Assembly (NCBI GenBank): GCA_039881145.1
Contig: JAYKKI010000152.1
Location: forward strand, 124,001 to 188,000
From: Druceiella hillmani
Taxonomy: Eukaryota > Arthropoda > Insecta > Lepidoptera > Hepialidae
Direction of reading: 5' to 3'
DNA: 64,000 nt
The notes under the pieces are model-generated. The model made no database searches and was not told the DNA's origin. It was given only the letters and a program-made list of their open reading frames with translations. The first letter of the stretch is position 1. Each line of letters opens with the position of its first letter. Shown piece after piece: positions 25,991 to 38,400 of this stretch. The translations under genes and the position numbers were made by a program.

Positions 25991-27300
25991 CAAAACAAAC
26001 GACACAACATTCAGTAAATAATTCTATATGTCAATTAAAGATGTGCTTGAAATTAACTACCAATGTTTATACTTCTTACATCACTTTGAACGTTCATACC
26101 GGGCGCTATATATGAAAATTGATTCTTAAGGAGTAAACTCCAAAAGTCTGTAAATAACCAAATGGTTTTTATAGAAGTTGGTGATAGAGAATACAGGTAT
26201 GATTCACTAATTTAACATAAATAATGGTAAATAAATTTTCCAAAATTACTTACATAATCGGCGGAGAATGTTAGTTCTCCACTAACAGACACGGACAGTC
26301 CCTATTTATGTGACACAATATACTTTCTAGTTTAATAATTTGAGTGATCCTACTTTATCAACATAAAAACGAAGCATTGAAATTTGAGGTGTGTGTGACT
26401 ATTGTCCACCACATGGCCACTGCAGTTTTAATAACGGGTGCATTGATGAAAGTTATAAAAATTTCACTTGTGGTTTTAAACAATTATATTATTTATTTAA
26501 ATTACTCTAGATAATTGTCAATCATAATTTATGACAGTCAATTATGGATGGAAATCCATTATTAGTTTACTGGACTGGTCATTATCGATAATATTCTGAA
26601 TTTAATCATAAAATATACATAATTATTTTTTCTTTCGGCTTGAAAACTACTTAATGAATTTGGATGATAACTTAAATGGTCTCAACTGTACCAGACATGA
26701 AACTGTAAAGGTATATTTTGTTGTTTCGGGTTTTATTAAGTTCCTTAATAAATTTTATTGCGTTATTAAGTTGCATTGATAGTGTGCTGAACTTCCTTAA
26801 AAATAAGGTACGAATAAAAATGTTATATATATTATTATACATAATGCCAAAATTGACTAATAAATTATATTTCTGTAAATACTAGCTTGTATTTCCATTG
26901 TAAATATTGTCAGAAAATATCTTTCGTTTGTAAAATATTACAGGTATTTTTGGCCATATTTTCACTCAATACACTCTTCACTTGATATTTTCCCCTTTAG
27001 TTTAATTTCCTCTATCATCTCCTTTCTTATCTCATGTTTATGTAACCCAGTGTTACGTTTAGTTCTTGCTCTGTTTCTTAAAGTATTTTTGATTAAACTC
27101 TCTAAACATAATGGTATAGCTCAGTAATCAACGGCCCTTTTTAAATTTAAAATAAACCAATTTACTTTCTTTGAACAATCTATGTGGCACTTACATATGG
27201 AATTAAATTGATTGATGGTTGCACGTAGACTATTGTAATATACTACTTTTAGTCACAATGCCAGAAATAAAAAAAAAACTAATCGAAATGAAAATTGTTA
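25991..27300. other. intergenic DNA, nothing recognised
   Basis: No supported feature between the Myb/SANT pseudogene and the microsatellite. Confidence 0.5.
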
Positions 27301-27309
27301 ATATACAAA

Positions 27310-27310
<1 letters not shown>

Positions 27311-27360
<50 letters not shown>
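27311..27360. repeat. (AT)n microsatellite
   Basis: About 45 bp of alternating AT. Confidence 0.9.
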
Positions 27361-27789
27361 AATAAAAATTTAGTTCAAAATCAAAATCAAAGCAAATCAA
27401 AAACGGGACAAATTCCCAATCTACGTTGGGTCTTGAAATCTATGTAGCTGTCAACAACTCTGCCCTAATCCAAGTTTGATGCCTCCTTATTTCGATTATG
27501 AACGATGATAAGTACTAGATATGGTGTTGTCCCACATTGTTCCTCAGTAATCCTTAATGATTTTTAATTTGTTAAACTGTAAACTCACAATACTTCTTTT
27601 CAAACTGACCACATTTCTGCATTAAATCTGCTTTCCTCATTGCCAGTATTCTTTAGATATCAAAAAAAGAAATGTTTATAAACATCTTGTATTTCTTCAT
27701 ATTTTATCCCATCAAAACGTGTCTCTAGCTGAGAGGATACTGTGTCCAATAAGTCATTAAAAGGACTGACCCCGAAGATCTCTTCCCTT

Positions 27790-27850
27790 CACAATTAAAT
27801 GAAACTACGTGACATAGTATTATTTCTACTTTCTTTAATTTCTTTACATT
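27790..27850. mobile_element. hairpin MITE, copy 2 (one arm only)
   Basis: CACAATTAAATGAAACTACG, then TAGTATTATTTCTACTTTCT, identical in order to one arm of the copy at 28960. The opposite arm and the AACCTAGGTT part are missing. Confidence 0.8.
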
Positions 27851-28384
27851 ATTTTTACTTCAAATTTATATCTCCCCCAATTCGCACGAAGACCCATACT
27901 CCCAATTCGCCCATGGCCATTCAGATCACAAGCACCTTATATTAAAACTAGAATTTATTAAATTATATGTTTAGAATAATGACTAACACTAATTGACTAT
28001 CAATAATGAGATAAAACAAATAAACTGTCCTTGGTTTCCTCCTATAGCAGCACACCTATGGTGGCATTATTCCTCACACTTATTGTAGTATTGCATTGAC
28101 ATTTAATAAATATATTTCTTCTTTCTTTCAAGCCTTTTGAAGTACTTTCAAAAGTGTTATTCTACACCTTTGCTATAAACCTACCTTTTGCCATTCACTT
28201 ATATGATTGGGAATATTGATATGCTGTAAGTTGCCAGTAATAATAAGATTCCACAGGTTTAAAACATGCATGTCAAGTAGTGATGTGTATACAATTGAAG
28301 CAAAATAAGTTCAATATCTAAATAATTAAACAAGTCTACCACACGCTACTGAGTGCCTATTCAAAATAAAATAACTCTTCCTTT

Positions 28385-28810
28385 TCATTGGATAATAACA
28401 GAAATATTCTACCCACAGTTAAATACTTCCTCGGTTATCCAAACTTTTTCATTATGGTAACTTCATTACCAGCTGGCATCCCTATAACAAATTTATTTTT
28501 GTATGTGCCACCTTTAAAAAGTACAAACAGTTATATGAACTATCCTGCGGCATCGTACAGGCTAAGACAATTACATTTTCACCTTGTTTTATATCTGTTG
28601 TTCTGGATGTTCATCTGCAGTGCAGACACATTCAGGTCTTCCTTTCAAATACTGTTCTTTTAGTACTTTCTCTAAGTCTCAAAAAATTCCGCCACTTCTT
28701 CCCTATTCAATCCTGACTTTAGATAGATAAGTGAAATTTCATTCCTTTTCATAAAATGACAAAACCTCGGCCATTCTTGTCTTTTTGCTAAAGTTATATT
28801 TTCTTCTATA
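28385..28810 (-). pseudogene. pogo/jerky-type DDE transposase fragment
   Basis: Minus strand, several frames. RQEWPRFCHFMKRNEIS and LKSGLNREEVAEFFETL lead into LKEQYLKGRPECVCTADEHP, the place of the first catalytic Asp (usually [CY]NxDETG; here NADE-like). Then follow GENVIVLACTMPQ, PAGNEVTIMKKFG and ITEEVF. This order (xW...GLxREEV..FF..L, PE..YN.DE, GENVTVL.C, SGWITEEVF) is that of the DDE_1 superfamily of pogo, tigger and jerky elements. The N-terminal HTH domains and the last Asp are not visible. Multiple stops: a dead copy. Confidence 0.7.
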
Positions 28811-28959
28811 AGTTCTTGGTGCTATTTCGGATCAAAGGTTTACCAGATTTGTAAACCGACTATCAAACCTTTCTTTATTCTTGTCTATCGTTTATTGTCT
28901 ACCTCGACGTTTAAGAATACTGAATATATTTGGTGTTAATTTTGTAGAAATGCATTATT

Positions 28960-29168
28960 CACAATTAAATGAAACTACGTGATGTAGTATTATTTCTACT
29001 TTCTTTAAGTTCTTTACCACAACCTAGGTTTCGTTGTATTACAACATCTTCAGGTGGGATATTAGCAAAGATCTTTGCTGATAATGTAATATAACGAAAC
29101 CTAGGTCGTGGTAAAGAAATTAAAGAAAGTAGAAATTATACTACATCACGTAGTTTCATTTAATTGTG
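28960..29168. mobile_element. hairpin MITE, copy 3 (complete)
   Basis: Long arms, each beginning CACAATTAAATGAAACTACG and running through AACCTAGGTTTCGTT, enclose a loop of about 60 bp with TCTTCAGGTGGGATATTAGC. This full copy defines the family: 209 bp, near-complete foldback. No target duplication longer than 2-3 bp can be read with confidence. Confidence 0.85.
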
Positions 29169-30480
29169 TTTAAGAATACCTTTGGATAAAGTGATTCTTC
29201 TTTATAAGTTTGAAACTGGCACATTGTAAATCCAAACATCCAAACACTTGGTAATTTTTTCAAGCCTTTAATGAAATATGTAATTTGGAGTAAATTTTTG
29301 TTACATGAGTAGTTACTAAGGAGGAATAAAGGAGAAAAAATGTATATATTCAAACTTTAAGGTGTGGAGTTAGGGTTAAAAAATTACTTCTGAAGGAGTG
29401 AATTGAAATTTCAAGTCTATAAAGCATTGTAATTATTAAACGGTTCTTGTAAATCAAAATTTTGTAAAAGTGCTTTAAAAACAAATAATTAAATATTTAC
29501 CCTTGTCTAGATTTCAACCCTAAGGGGGTGAAAGTGGGGATTAAAATATATAATGGAGTAAAATTTTTAAACAGCTCTATTAAGTTAAAATTTCTTAGAA
29601 ATATTCTAATAATAAATATATAATGAGCTTAGTAAGGTAAAATCTAGCTAGAAACTTGATACAAAATGATGATAAAATGAATAACTTTATATTATATACA
29701 TAGAATCTAATATCAGAATTCAAATAAACATGTCCAATACCATAAGCCAAGTAAAGTCAGTCAGTAAAAAATCAATCCATACAACACTAAAAATTTTAAA
29801 AAATAATATAAACGGAATGGTGAGCAATTAATTATATCCGGTGAAATGAGAGTAGCGAGATTTGAAATGTACGTAGGACCATTAAGCGACAATTCGTTCA
29901 ATATGATGTTAAATAATTGATACCAAACAATTTACTAATAAATTGTTTGATTAAAATTTAGATTATGTAAATTAACTGAAGAGCGTAAATCAACCACTCG
30001 TGCAATGAATCATGTGTAATCCGGCAACATGCTATTTTTTTTAAATTGGTCACCTAGTTTATACAATAATTAAAGTTTAAATTTTATTTAATCATATTTA
30101 TGTGTAATTTAACTCCCTGTGAAAATACTGCAAAATGTCAGTTTGGCAACCAGGAATGTATGTATTGTCAATTGGTCTAATATCAGATGAATTGTCATTA
30201 TAAAAATAATAAAAATATGTGCGTTTAATTCCATGCATTCGCTTCCTTTTTTAATTTATTCATTTTTTAAGTACACATTTTGTTTCAAAATTAGATTGTG
30301 TATGCATATACAATAACTAAAATTCGAATTATTTTGTTGTAAAATGTATTTACATACCTACCAGTCCATTCAGGTACAATGTAACCTAAGAGCTTTGCCA
30401 GTATTATCCAGCACACATTAAAATCATGTCCAAATATTCGCATGCACTAAAAAATTACTCGTTAAACACTAAAAACTACT
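29169..30480. other. intergenic DNA, nothing recognised
   Basis: AT-rich with no supported feature. Confidence 0.5.
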
Positions 30481-30499
30481 ACTAAGCCTAAAAGAACAG

Positions 30500-30862
30500 T
30501 TTTTTATTATTTTTGTTCGTTTGTCTGTCTTTGCAGCCCTGTATTGTGCATACTAATCTCAGCAATAGCTGAACCGACTTGGATGTGGTTATCAGTGATG
30601 TTTTTAGATTAGCTTGGACTAAAATTTAGGATTTGTTTCATTTCAATCGGTTCACAAATAAATAAGATAACTCAATCTTTAATTTATGTTCGTTGTGCAT
30701 GCTAATCTCCGAACTGTCAAAATTGATTTGTCTGCCAATGCCATCTATTAGCATTTTTAGCAAACTTTATGCTTATAGAGTTCTAAGAGAAAAACAGAAA
30801 AAAATTCAACTTTTCTTATTCTGAATTCTACGCAAACGAAGTCACGGGCACAGGTAGGAAAA
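30500..30862. repeat. dispersed non-autonomous lepidopteran repeat
   Basis: Contains GTGCATACTAATCTCAGCAA...GAACCGACTTGGATGTGGTT, a second GTGCATGCTAATCTCCGAAC, and ends ACGCAAACGAAGTCACGGGC ACAGGTAG. The reverse of that end, CTAGCTGTGCCCGTGACTTCG, is a very common repeat tail in butterflies and moths. No coding potential. Confidence 0.65.
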
Positions 30863-30940
30863 TAAAAGAAGAAAGGAGAAAAAGGAAGTGGGAAAAAGGG
30901 AGAAGGAGAGGTGAGGGGAAAGGAGAGGGCGGTATCGACT
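30840..30940. repeat. purine-rich tract (GGGAGAAGGAGAGG type)
   Basis: About 90 bp almost wholly of A and G on the plus strand, abutting the end of the dispersed repeat. Confidence 0.7.
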
Positions 30941-31032
30941 TTACTTTGAATCAGTTTCAAAACAATATAAATTAATTACCAAAATTCTAATTACACTTGA
31001 AAGGAATCGTGGGCAGTTATGATAACCAAAAC

Positions 31033-31035
<3 letters not shown>

Positions 31036-31088
<53 letters not shown>

Positions 31089-31130
31089 GTGTGTGTGTGT
31101 GTATATACACACACATAGACACACAAATAT
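31036..31130. repeat. (AT)n plus (GT)n/(AC)n microsatellite
   Basis: About 50 bp of alternating AT, then GTGTGTGTGTGTGTATATAC ACACACA, which is self-complementary. Confidence 0.9.
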
Positions 31131-31199
31131 CAAATTTAGCAGAAGTGTATCTGTTTTATATACAAATGATTTTGTACATCAAACTGAATAGAAAATATT

Positions 31200-33314
31200 A
31201 AGGAACTACATGATAGTTCCCAAACGAGTCTGAAAAAATCATTGTTATAATTTTGATTTGAATAAAAAACAAATTTAAATTGTTTTACATACTCACCTTA
31301 TACATCATATATATTCACATAGATATTTATTTAAACTAACCTATTTCTAATACCAAGTCAAGTACAACCAGATAATTAAACTTGTATGAAAGACTTTATT
31401 ATAATATTTGTAAACAAACTTTATGATCATTTGTAGAGTTTTGTTTTAGAAAGACCAATTTCTCACTAGATATTTTGTACGCCAAATATAAACAGGTTAT
31501 AAAATTTTACATATCAAATTTAATTATTTATAATTTTTTTTTAAATATTGTCTTTATTGGCTTGCTTGAATATATATGAATTCAATTTACATAAATTAAA
31601 TGAATTGTTGCGTAATTCAAATAAGCGTAATCTTCATTAAATACAGATGAATTTCATATATGGTGTAATATATATTGCAAAAACATAGTGAACATTTTTT
31701 CCGTTTCCTGTGGACAGCCTGCTGAAACAAACGCACAGTTTAAAAATGATGAACAAATCATTTCAATAATATGTATTTTCCATTTGCCCCTCACGACAAC
31801 ATAGCCAAATGAGCTAATATGGTTCAAAGATATTACATGTTTCTTTAAATATAAGATGCATATTGTTAAGTTATGGAATAACTTCTATTGTGAAACACAA
31901 AGTGCTCTATCAAAATACACTTACACATATGGTGTCACAGTTGTAAACTTCATGGTTTCATAAAATCTTTGCTCACATACTTTCCATTCTCTTTAGGTGT
32001 TGCTTTAGTAATAATAAGTTTGCCTTAAGTGCAAATGAATATATTCCATCATAACTATTTATGTTACATTCATGCTAAAACTCATTATTTGTGTCAATAT
32101 AGTATATGATAAAACCCAAAATTGGATGATTGCCCTTAATAAAGAGAATATCCAATTATATGGGGGGGTGGGGGTATAATAAATTTTCATAGATTTCATT
32201 ATAATTATTCAATGGGTTGCTGGGATAAAATATTTCTCGTGGTCATAGCATACACGTTAAAAAAAATCAACATTAGAGCCAAACTTATTCTCATAACAGT
32301 ATATAATACTTGTCATAAAGATAATTTATCAATTTCCTCAACATTTGAGAATTAATTGAAATGCCCTTACACACAAAATAGGCTAATGGTTTTATTTACT
32401 GTGTTCACTTAGTAATAATAATCAATTTATACCATTAAGTAGTGTGGGTCTTTGATAATATAAAACTCCTTTATGGGCAATGTATAATTAGGGCCCCTTC
32501 CCCTAATTTATTTTTATATTTATTGCTTCACATACATTACTAAATTGTATAGTTGCCATTTTTTTACATTAAGTTGGTACTTTCACATCCATTTAAAATT
32601 CTTACACTAAACTGGCATGTGCAATTTGAGTCACTTCTAAATAACACATTGGCTCCTAACTTTTTTTACTTTGATAATCAACAGCCATAAATAAACAAAT
32701 CCTGTTCACTGTAACATTCCCTTTGTATCATGAATACTGCACATCAATTATTTCATGGAATAATTTCCTACTAGTAATCCTCGAGCACCCATCCCTTCTC
32801 CAAGGTAAGTATGGCATTTGTCAAATATCACGCATCATTTCAAATTAAATCTCATATTTTGCAGGCTTACTGGGACAGTACATTTGACATTTGTATCTGC
32901 CTCTAAAGCACAATTTGTTCCAGGATAGTAACAGCGACATTGAGCATCTATTGTAATATTTGTCTATTTTACAGCGTCGATTGTGATATATGTTTATTGC
33001 AATATTTTTCTATTGTAAAATTGTGCCTCTATAGTAATATTGGCCCCAGAGTAGTTATTGAGCTATCAATAGAGTACAAACTATTCTGACTGGTGGATAC
33101 AGTTAATTCTGTAATTGTTTTGCCACATATTTTCATCGTCAAACAGCAAACATCTGATGAGGAAAGAGAATTTTTATGGACTCATGGCAGCAGCATAATC
33201 AGTTCCCCAAAAATTCAAATTTTTGTTTTTAACTACAAAATATCTGTTCCTTAGTGATAAATAGGAAATATCTGTTTTTACATTGACGCTGGCTAGTGAC
33301 GTTTTCTTCTCGCT
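31200..33314. other. intergenic or possible 3' UTR sequence
   Basis: No coding region recognised. If the minus-strand exon ending at 33315 is real, this stretch would be its 3' UTR or downstream flank. A G-run (TGGGGGGGTGGGGG) lies at 32161-32175. Confidence 0.35.
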
Positions 33315-33436
33315 TTAGACACTTTCTTTCTCTAAAAATTCCTCGTTCGCATAAACTAAATCATCCTCTGAATGTCCAGTATTGATTTCTTGATTAATTG
33401 ACTTAACATTGTTTTCGACTAAGCCATGGTCAAATT
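33315..33436 (-). CDS. possible C-terminal exon of an unidentified protein
   Basis: Minus strand. A strong acceptor (TTGTTTTTGTTCCTAG) precedes a frame of 39 codons that opens in phase with two bases of a split codon: FDHGLVENNVKSINQEINTG, then HSEDDLVYANEEFLEKESV and TAA at 33315. The composition is acidic and polar, as in disordered cytoplasmic tails. No further exon could be linked upstream within the window. It may be chance, but the acceptor, composition and stop together make a terminal exon plausible. The family is not recognised. Confidence 0.3.
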
Positions 33437-36400
33437 CTAGGAACAAAAACAATTTATTGCAAAAATATATGCAAACACTCAAAATCCCATCAAACCAGCG
33501 GAGGTTAGTTTTCTAGGGTCAATAGCGTGTTGTACTTGTTTTTAGACGCTAGAAAGATTAATTTTTGTTAGTGAAATAATAAATAACTCTTTTAAATTGA
33601 TCTAACCGTGTATTTCTAAAATGCCAAGATATACAATATTAATTTTTGTTGAAACACTCTTAGATCCATCTCTCTACAGTTTGAATAGAGTTTCAGTTAA
33701 TTTAAACTCAGAATACGATTGTTGATTACAGGATTACAGGTCTCATACAGATAAACAGTGTTTGCAACTTTAGTCGATGATATATAGAATTTAAGTTTAC
33801 TTACTATGCATCAATGTCAGCTATGTAATCCCCACCATTACCAGTTTGATCTGTGACTTTTTAAAACCAGTGCCCCTCCTCCGCAACAAACTGCTTGTGT
33901 GACTCACAGTATTGTATGTGCTTACTATTGCATTGTAGAATAGACAAAAGAAAGACTGTTATCTATAATGGCAGCGTCACCTTAAGTTGATTTAGACGCC
34001 AGTTGCCAAACCAGTGAGTTAAAGCACTCAATGTTATTTGGATTAAATTCTTAAAGCAGTTTTAACAGAGTGGTTTTGACAGGTCTTCATAAATTGGAAT
34101 TATAGCCTCGTAATAGGTTTATGTTTCGGTGGTTTATCTACAAATGACATAAATCACTGGTGTATTTGCAATATAACACCACTAATATAGTATTATATAT
34201 TACATCAATATTATATGCATTATAATGTACAGAAAGTTGTAAGTTATCAGTTAACCCGTCTCCCGTGCAAGGTCATGCATCGTCAAAATGTGCCAGCCAG
34301 CCGTTACACCAATTTTGATATTATGCCAGTCAGCTGTTATGTCGTGTTGAAATATCTACTCGATGCTTATTGGCTAATTTTCTACAAGTTTAGATATTTT
34401 ATTAGTCTAGAATGCTTGCTCCTTTTTAAAACTGATGATGTTTATTTTTAAAAACTTTTTAATTTCTACATTTTTAGTATAGGAAAGTAACAAATTAAAT
34501 GAAATATGAATGACAAATATTTTGGGAAAGTTGGGCTCTCAAAATATCTTTCTAAACTAAAATATAAAACTGACCACAAGTGTCATAAAGATAGTATAAA
34601 GAACAATACCAAACGCATAATAAATCATCATCATAATTAACACATGTGTTCAGAATTGTCCAGAAATATTTAAAAACATATAAGAAAACAATTTTAATTA
34701 AAAATCTTTTAACTTTAAATGATTCAAAAAATTGTAATAACCTGCATAATGTTACCCCGATAAAATTATTAAAAAATTTTCATAACCCACATAATGTAAT
34801 ACTAACAATTACATTTCGCACTTATTGTCTGATACTCTACAGGAGAGGCAAATTGACTTCAATGCATTAACAAAACTTGGACTTCTTAGGCGCAAGGTAC
34901 AAGCCAAAGTCTTGCCTGATGTGTGCATCACAATAGAGACTAAATTTATAAATGTATTTTATAAATGTATTAATTAAATATTTCTTATAAATCTACTAAA
35001 AATGAAACATGTAGGTCTGTATTTGAAGTCATTCAAATCCAAAAAAGTTATGAAGTTGAAAAAAAAAAATCTATAAAATTTCATAAACGCCTAAATAAAT
35101 AGAAGTAGGAAAGTATCTTTGCTGTACATTACCACACTAAAAATACAGTTATATAATATATTTATTTATATCTCTATTTACAGTTAATAACGTAACTATT
35201 TTATGTCTATTTTAACCCTCTTCAGGCGTAAGGTCATACAAGGTCGAAAAGTGCCAGTCATCCATTATACCACTTTCGATAAGATAATAAATAACTACAA
35301 AAGTTGCTACATCATTCTGATTAATTTTTTTATGTAGACAGAGAAGAAATGTAGCCATGAAAATGTGGTACAAGTATTTGTGCAATATTCATATATTTAT
35401 AAATAAATAATAAACAATAATAAAAAAGGAAAGAAAAATCCCCATTTCAGTTAAAACAAAGAGCTATAAATGAAAAGTTTACAAACTATCCTAACTAAAC
35501 TATTTATCTATTATCTAAACTATTTATCTATTATCACAATAAAAAGTATAGATAAAAGTTAAACATAAATAATAAAAAAATATTATTGTTAAGTTTTTGA
35601 TCCGTCATTTCAAGCTGTCTGATAAAACTTCAATTGAAAGAGGCCACTGAAACCAAATACGTAATTAAATAAACTTTCAAATCATTCAAAATCAGCAAAA
35701 GCGGAAATAACTTTGAGTGGAAAGCTTAATAAAAACTAAGAAAAATAATGTTTGCAATTCACATTTTATTCATTTAGCAATATTACCATTCTGTCAACAT
35801 TTTTTTCCCAAAATTCCCAAAATTCCAAAGCGCAACATTTTGCATATGTCAAAATGAAAATTCAAAAATATTGTGAACTTGTGACTTAAATAATAAATAA
35901 ATTGCTTTCCTATATTTGGATTCAAATTACTACTACATTTCATGTATGAAAGTAAAAATTTCGTTAACGTTGAATGAAAACACTGACAGAAACCTTATAC
36001 ACTACTGTTAACAAGACAAAACAACATTTCCAACAGTATAAGCTAAACAAACAGAAAAATAACACTCATGACACTTTCATAACAAAGACTTTCCTTGTTC
36101 CAAGCCCCCTGACTTTACTCATTTAAACTTCCGAGCTGCTGCTGCGTTATAGTTTGGTTATAAGGAGTCATTGATTGGTCACTTGCCTTTTCTATTAGTC
36201 TTCCAAAGGTGAAAAGAAACATGCTTGTGTTATTTTAATTGTGCTGCTCTACTTTAAATAGTGCGATGTCAGCATAAGAATTGATCGTCACTATTGTTGT
36301 GTATATATTTCTAATTCATTATACGTGTGGAGTATAATGAATTGGAAATTATTATATTTTTTAATTAAAAATCATTTTTTATTTCAGACCTCTTGATGGA

Positions 36401-36966
36401 TCAAGATAATTGCAGCACTTTGCACACAGAATTATTTTTGTAACAATTAAACTTGCTGTGTCAAATTTATATATGTTACAACCCTATTTATTTGTCCTAA
36501 TTCATTGTTTTCTTGGTTTTTTATTTTGTCATTGTCCTAATTAAAAGTCCTTAAGAAATTTTTCCTCTTTTATCCTTTTGTACATCTATGATTACAATAT
36601 GTAAGAAACACACTTTACACAGCTAAAAAATCTGTATTAATCAAATTTTCAAATCTTCGTACTATATCCAATTTGAAAATACAAGTGACAGGGACACATA
36701 GATTTTTAAATGTTGTCTCATACTGATAACACAGTGTGTACTTTACCTAAGCGAGAATTATAAATTGGGTGGGTGTAGACACAATTTAATCAAGATTCCA
36801 TATTGAAAAGTTTGATATTAAATTTTGTTGCTTGAATTTTTGTTGCTTTGAAATTAAATTAAGTACTCGATAGATTCCACAAGGTGATAAGGGATATCCC
36901 TATAACTCAAGACATTTAATCAGTGGTGTGTCACTTATTTCTTAATCACTCAATATAAGAAACAAT
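33437..36966. other. intergenic DNA with two copies of a diverged repeat
   Basis: At 34245-34345 and 35210-35300 related sequences read (C/G)xxGCAAGGTCATxCAxxGTCxAAAxGTGCCAG followed by CCGTTACACC or CCATTATACC. They are probably diverged tails of one dispersed repeat. No coding sequence recognised. Confidence 0.45.
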
Positions 36967-37982
36967 ATGAGTAACAAATCAATTGAAGATACGCTCTGAC
37001 CAAATTTAGTTTATTAGCGCATATTTGGTGTTTGCAGAAAAAGTGCTAACCCAGTTCCCACCAGATTTATATTGTGGTATCGAAAGTTGTACAGTTTGTT
37101 AATAATAGGAATATTAATTGTGCTGCATATTATTGCTAGGATTTTTCTTTCCTGCGATAAATACCAGTACTGCATCTGTATGATGGCATTTAAGACACTT
37201 CAAACAATTCATGTTCTGTATATATTGTTGATTGACATAACTTGTGACAGAAATGTATTTGAAAAATTGATTATACGAGCTCAAAAAATAGATTATCTTT
37301 TTAAATCTGAACATAGAAAAATTTTTTTGAGATGCGATAAATGTCGAAACATAATTTTTATTGGAATTCTTATTACCTATCATATTATGTATGCTACTTT
37401 TGATCTTGTGTCTGGGGGAATAAAACATGGTTTCTACAGTTGCATTTATACTGGGTACAATATTATTGCTTCCATTATTTTTTATTTAGAAATAATATTG
37501 TTCTGTTTGATATTATTTAGTATAATGAAACGTGTAGAAGTATTGAATGTTTATTTTAAATTTAAAAATAGAGAAAACACGGTCATACCTTTTGAACCCA
37601 TATTTAGGAGTCTTGAACATAATCCCAATTCCAACAATCATTTTACGTTTGCATTGCCTCTGAACGAAAATTCAACACATTATTTATTTATTCTATATTT
37701 TATTACCTACCTTATTTTATTATTATTTTATTACCCAATTCTATATTTGTTGGTTAGACCTATGCCACTATTTCCGCAAGATGTTTGAATTTCAGGTTTG
37801 TATTGAACATTTTAATTGAGTTTTGTAATATCATTTCAATTTTAAAGAATGCTTTCAGAAATTTTAAAACATTTATTGTTATGAACTTAATATTGAATTA
37901 TATTTTTCAGTTGTCACTTAGTCTGATATTTTCTGGCATACTCCTTAACACATATGGCTTCCTTGAAGACTTAAAATATTTT
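36967..37982 (+). pseudogene. gustatory receptor pseudogene (psi-Gr C)
   Basis: Starts MSNKSIEDTL at 36967, with TGA at 36997 and TAG at 37015 in the same frame, followed by RIFGVCRKS, the FG motif of Gr N-termini. The frame then stays open to 37788 with several hydrophobic helices and FEKLIIRAQKIDYLFKSE (the conserved pre-helix loop). The true exon-1 end is DLCHYFRKMFEFQ at 37795 before GTTTGT, but it lies one base out of frame, so an indel occurred between about 37620 and 37750. Intron 1 is 115 bp. Exon 2 (37911-37982) again encodes 24 residues but is followed by TAATTA where GTAAGT is expected. Both stops are one C-to-T change from CGA and CAG. No exon 3 or 4 was found. Confidence 0.75.
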
Positions 37983-38185
37983 TAATTAACACTTATATAA
38001 AATAATTTAACTTTCTACTACAGTTTGTTAAATGTAAGTTCTAAGAATTTCTCAAAGGAAATATTTTATTGCAAGAACTTGAGCTACGCTCGTGCTCTAA
38101 AACACGGAATAAACAAATAAGTTCGTTACTTCTCAAAACATTCATGTTCAGCGTACGGTTTTTATGTTGATAAATACTTTTTTTT

Positions 38186-38400
38186 TTAAGTGCAACTCCA
38201 GAGGCTATGCTGGGGGAATTATAGAAGTGAAGTATCCAATATCTGCCACGAGACGTATTCCTGAAGTGGCTAATTCGATTAAAAAATTAAGAGTTTGGAA
38301 ATTTCATTCATTACATAACTTAGTAATTAATAATAATCACCAATGGTTTTATCAGAGCCAGGATCAACAAAGCTATGCTTTGTACGTAGATGACAACTAG
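38186..38400 (+). pseudogene. YqaJ-type nuclease fragment of a transposable element
   Basis: The open frame contains GGIIEVKYPISATRRIPEVA and, 40 residues on, NNNHQWFYQSQDQQ. YqaJ-family (lambda-exonuclease-like) nucleases have GxxExKCPYS..., the E-x-K catalytic pair, and a later HxYYxQxQxQL. Such domains are multicopy in insect genomes, where they ride on transposable elements. The fragment retains ExK but only this central part. The true reading frame upstream is lost (a T-run precedes it). Nuclease assignment rests on the two motifs and their spacing. Confidence 0.5.

Noticed and set aside
30941..31191. Open frames with runs of Ile-Tyr
   Set aside because: Translation of the (AT)n microsatellite.
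32161..32175. Polypurine tract of a retroelement (TGGGGGGGTGGGGG)
   Set aside because: No LTR or coding remnant adjoins it; a simple G-run.
37072..37788. A functional single-exon receptor of 238 residues
   Set aside because: The real start is upstream with two stop codons, the exon-1 end is out of frame, and exon 2 lacks a donor: a pseudogene.
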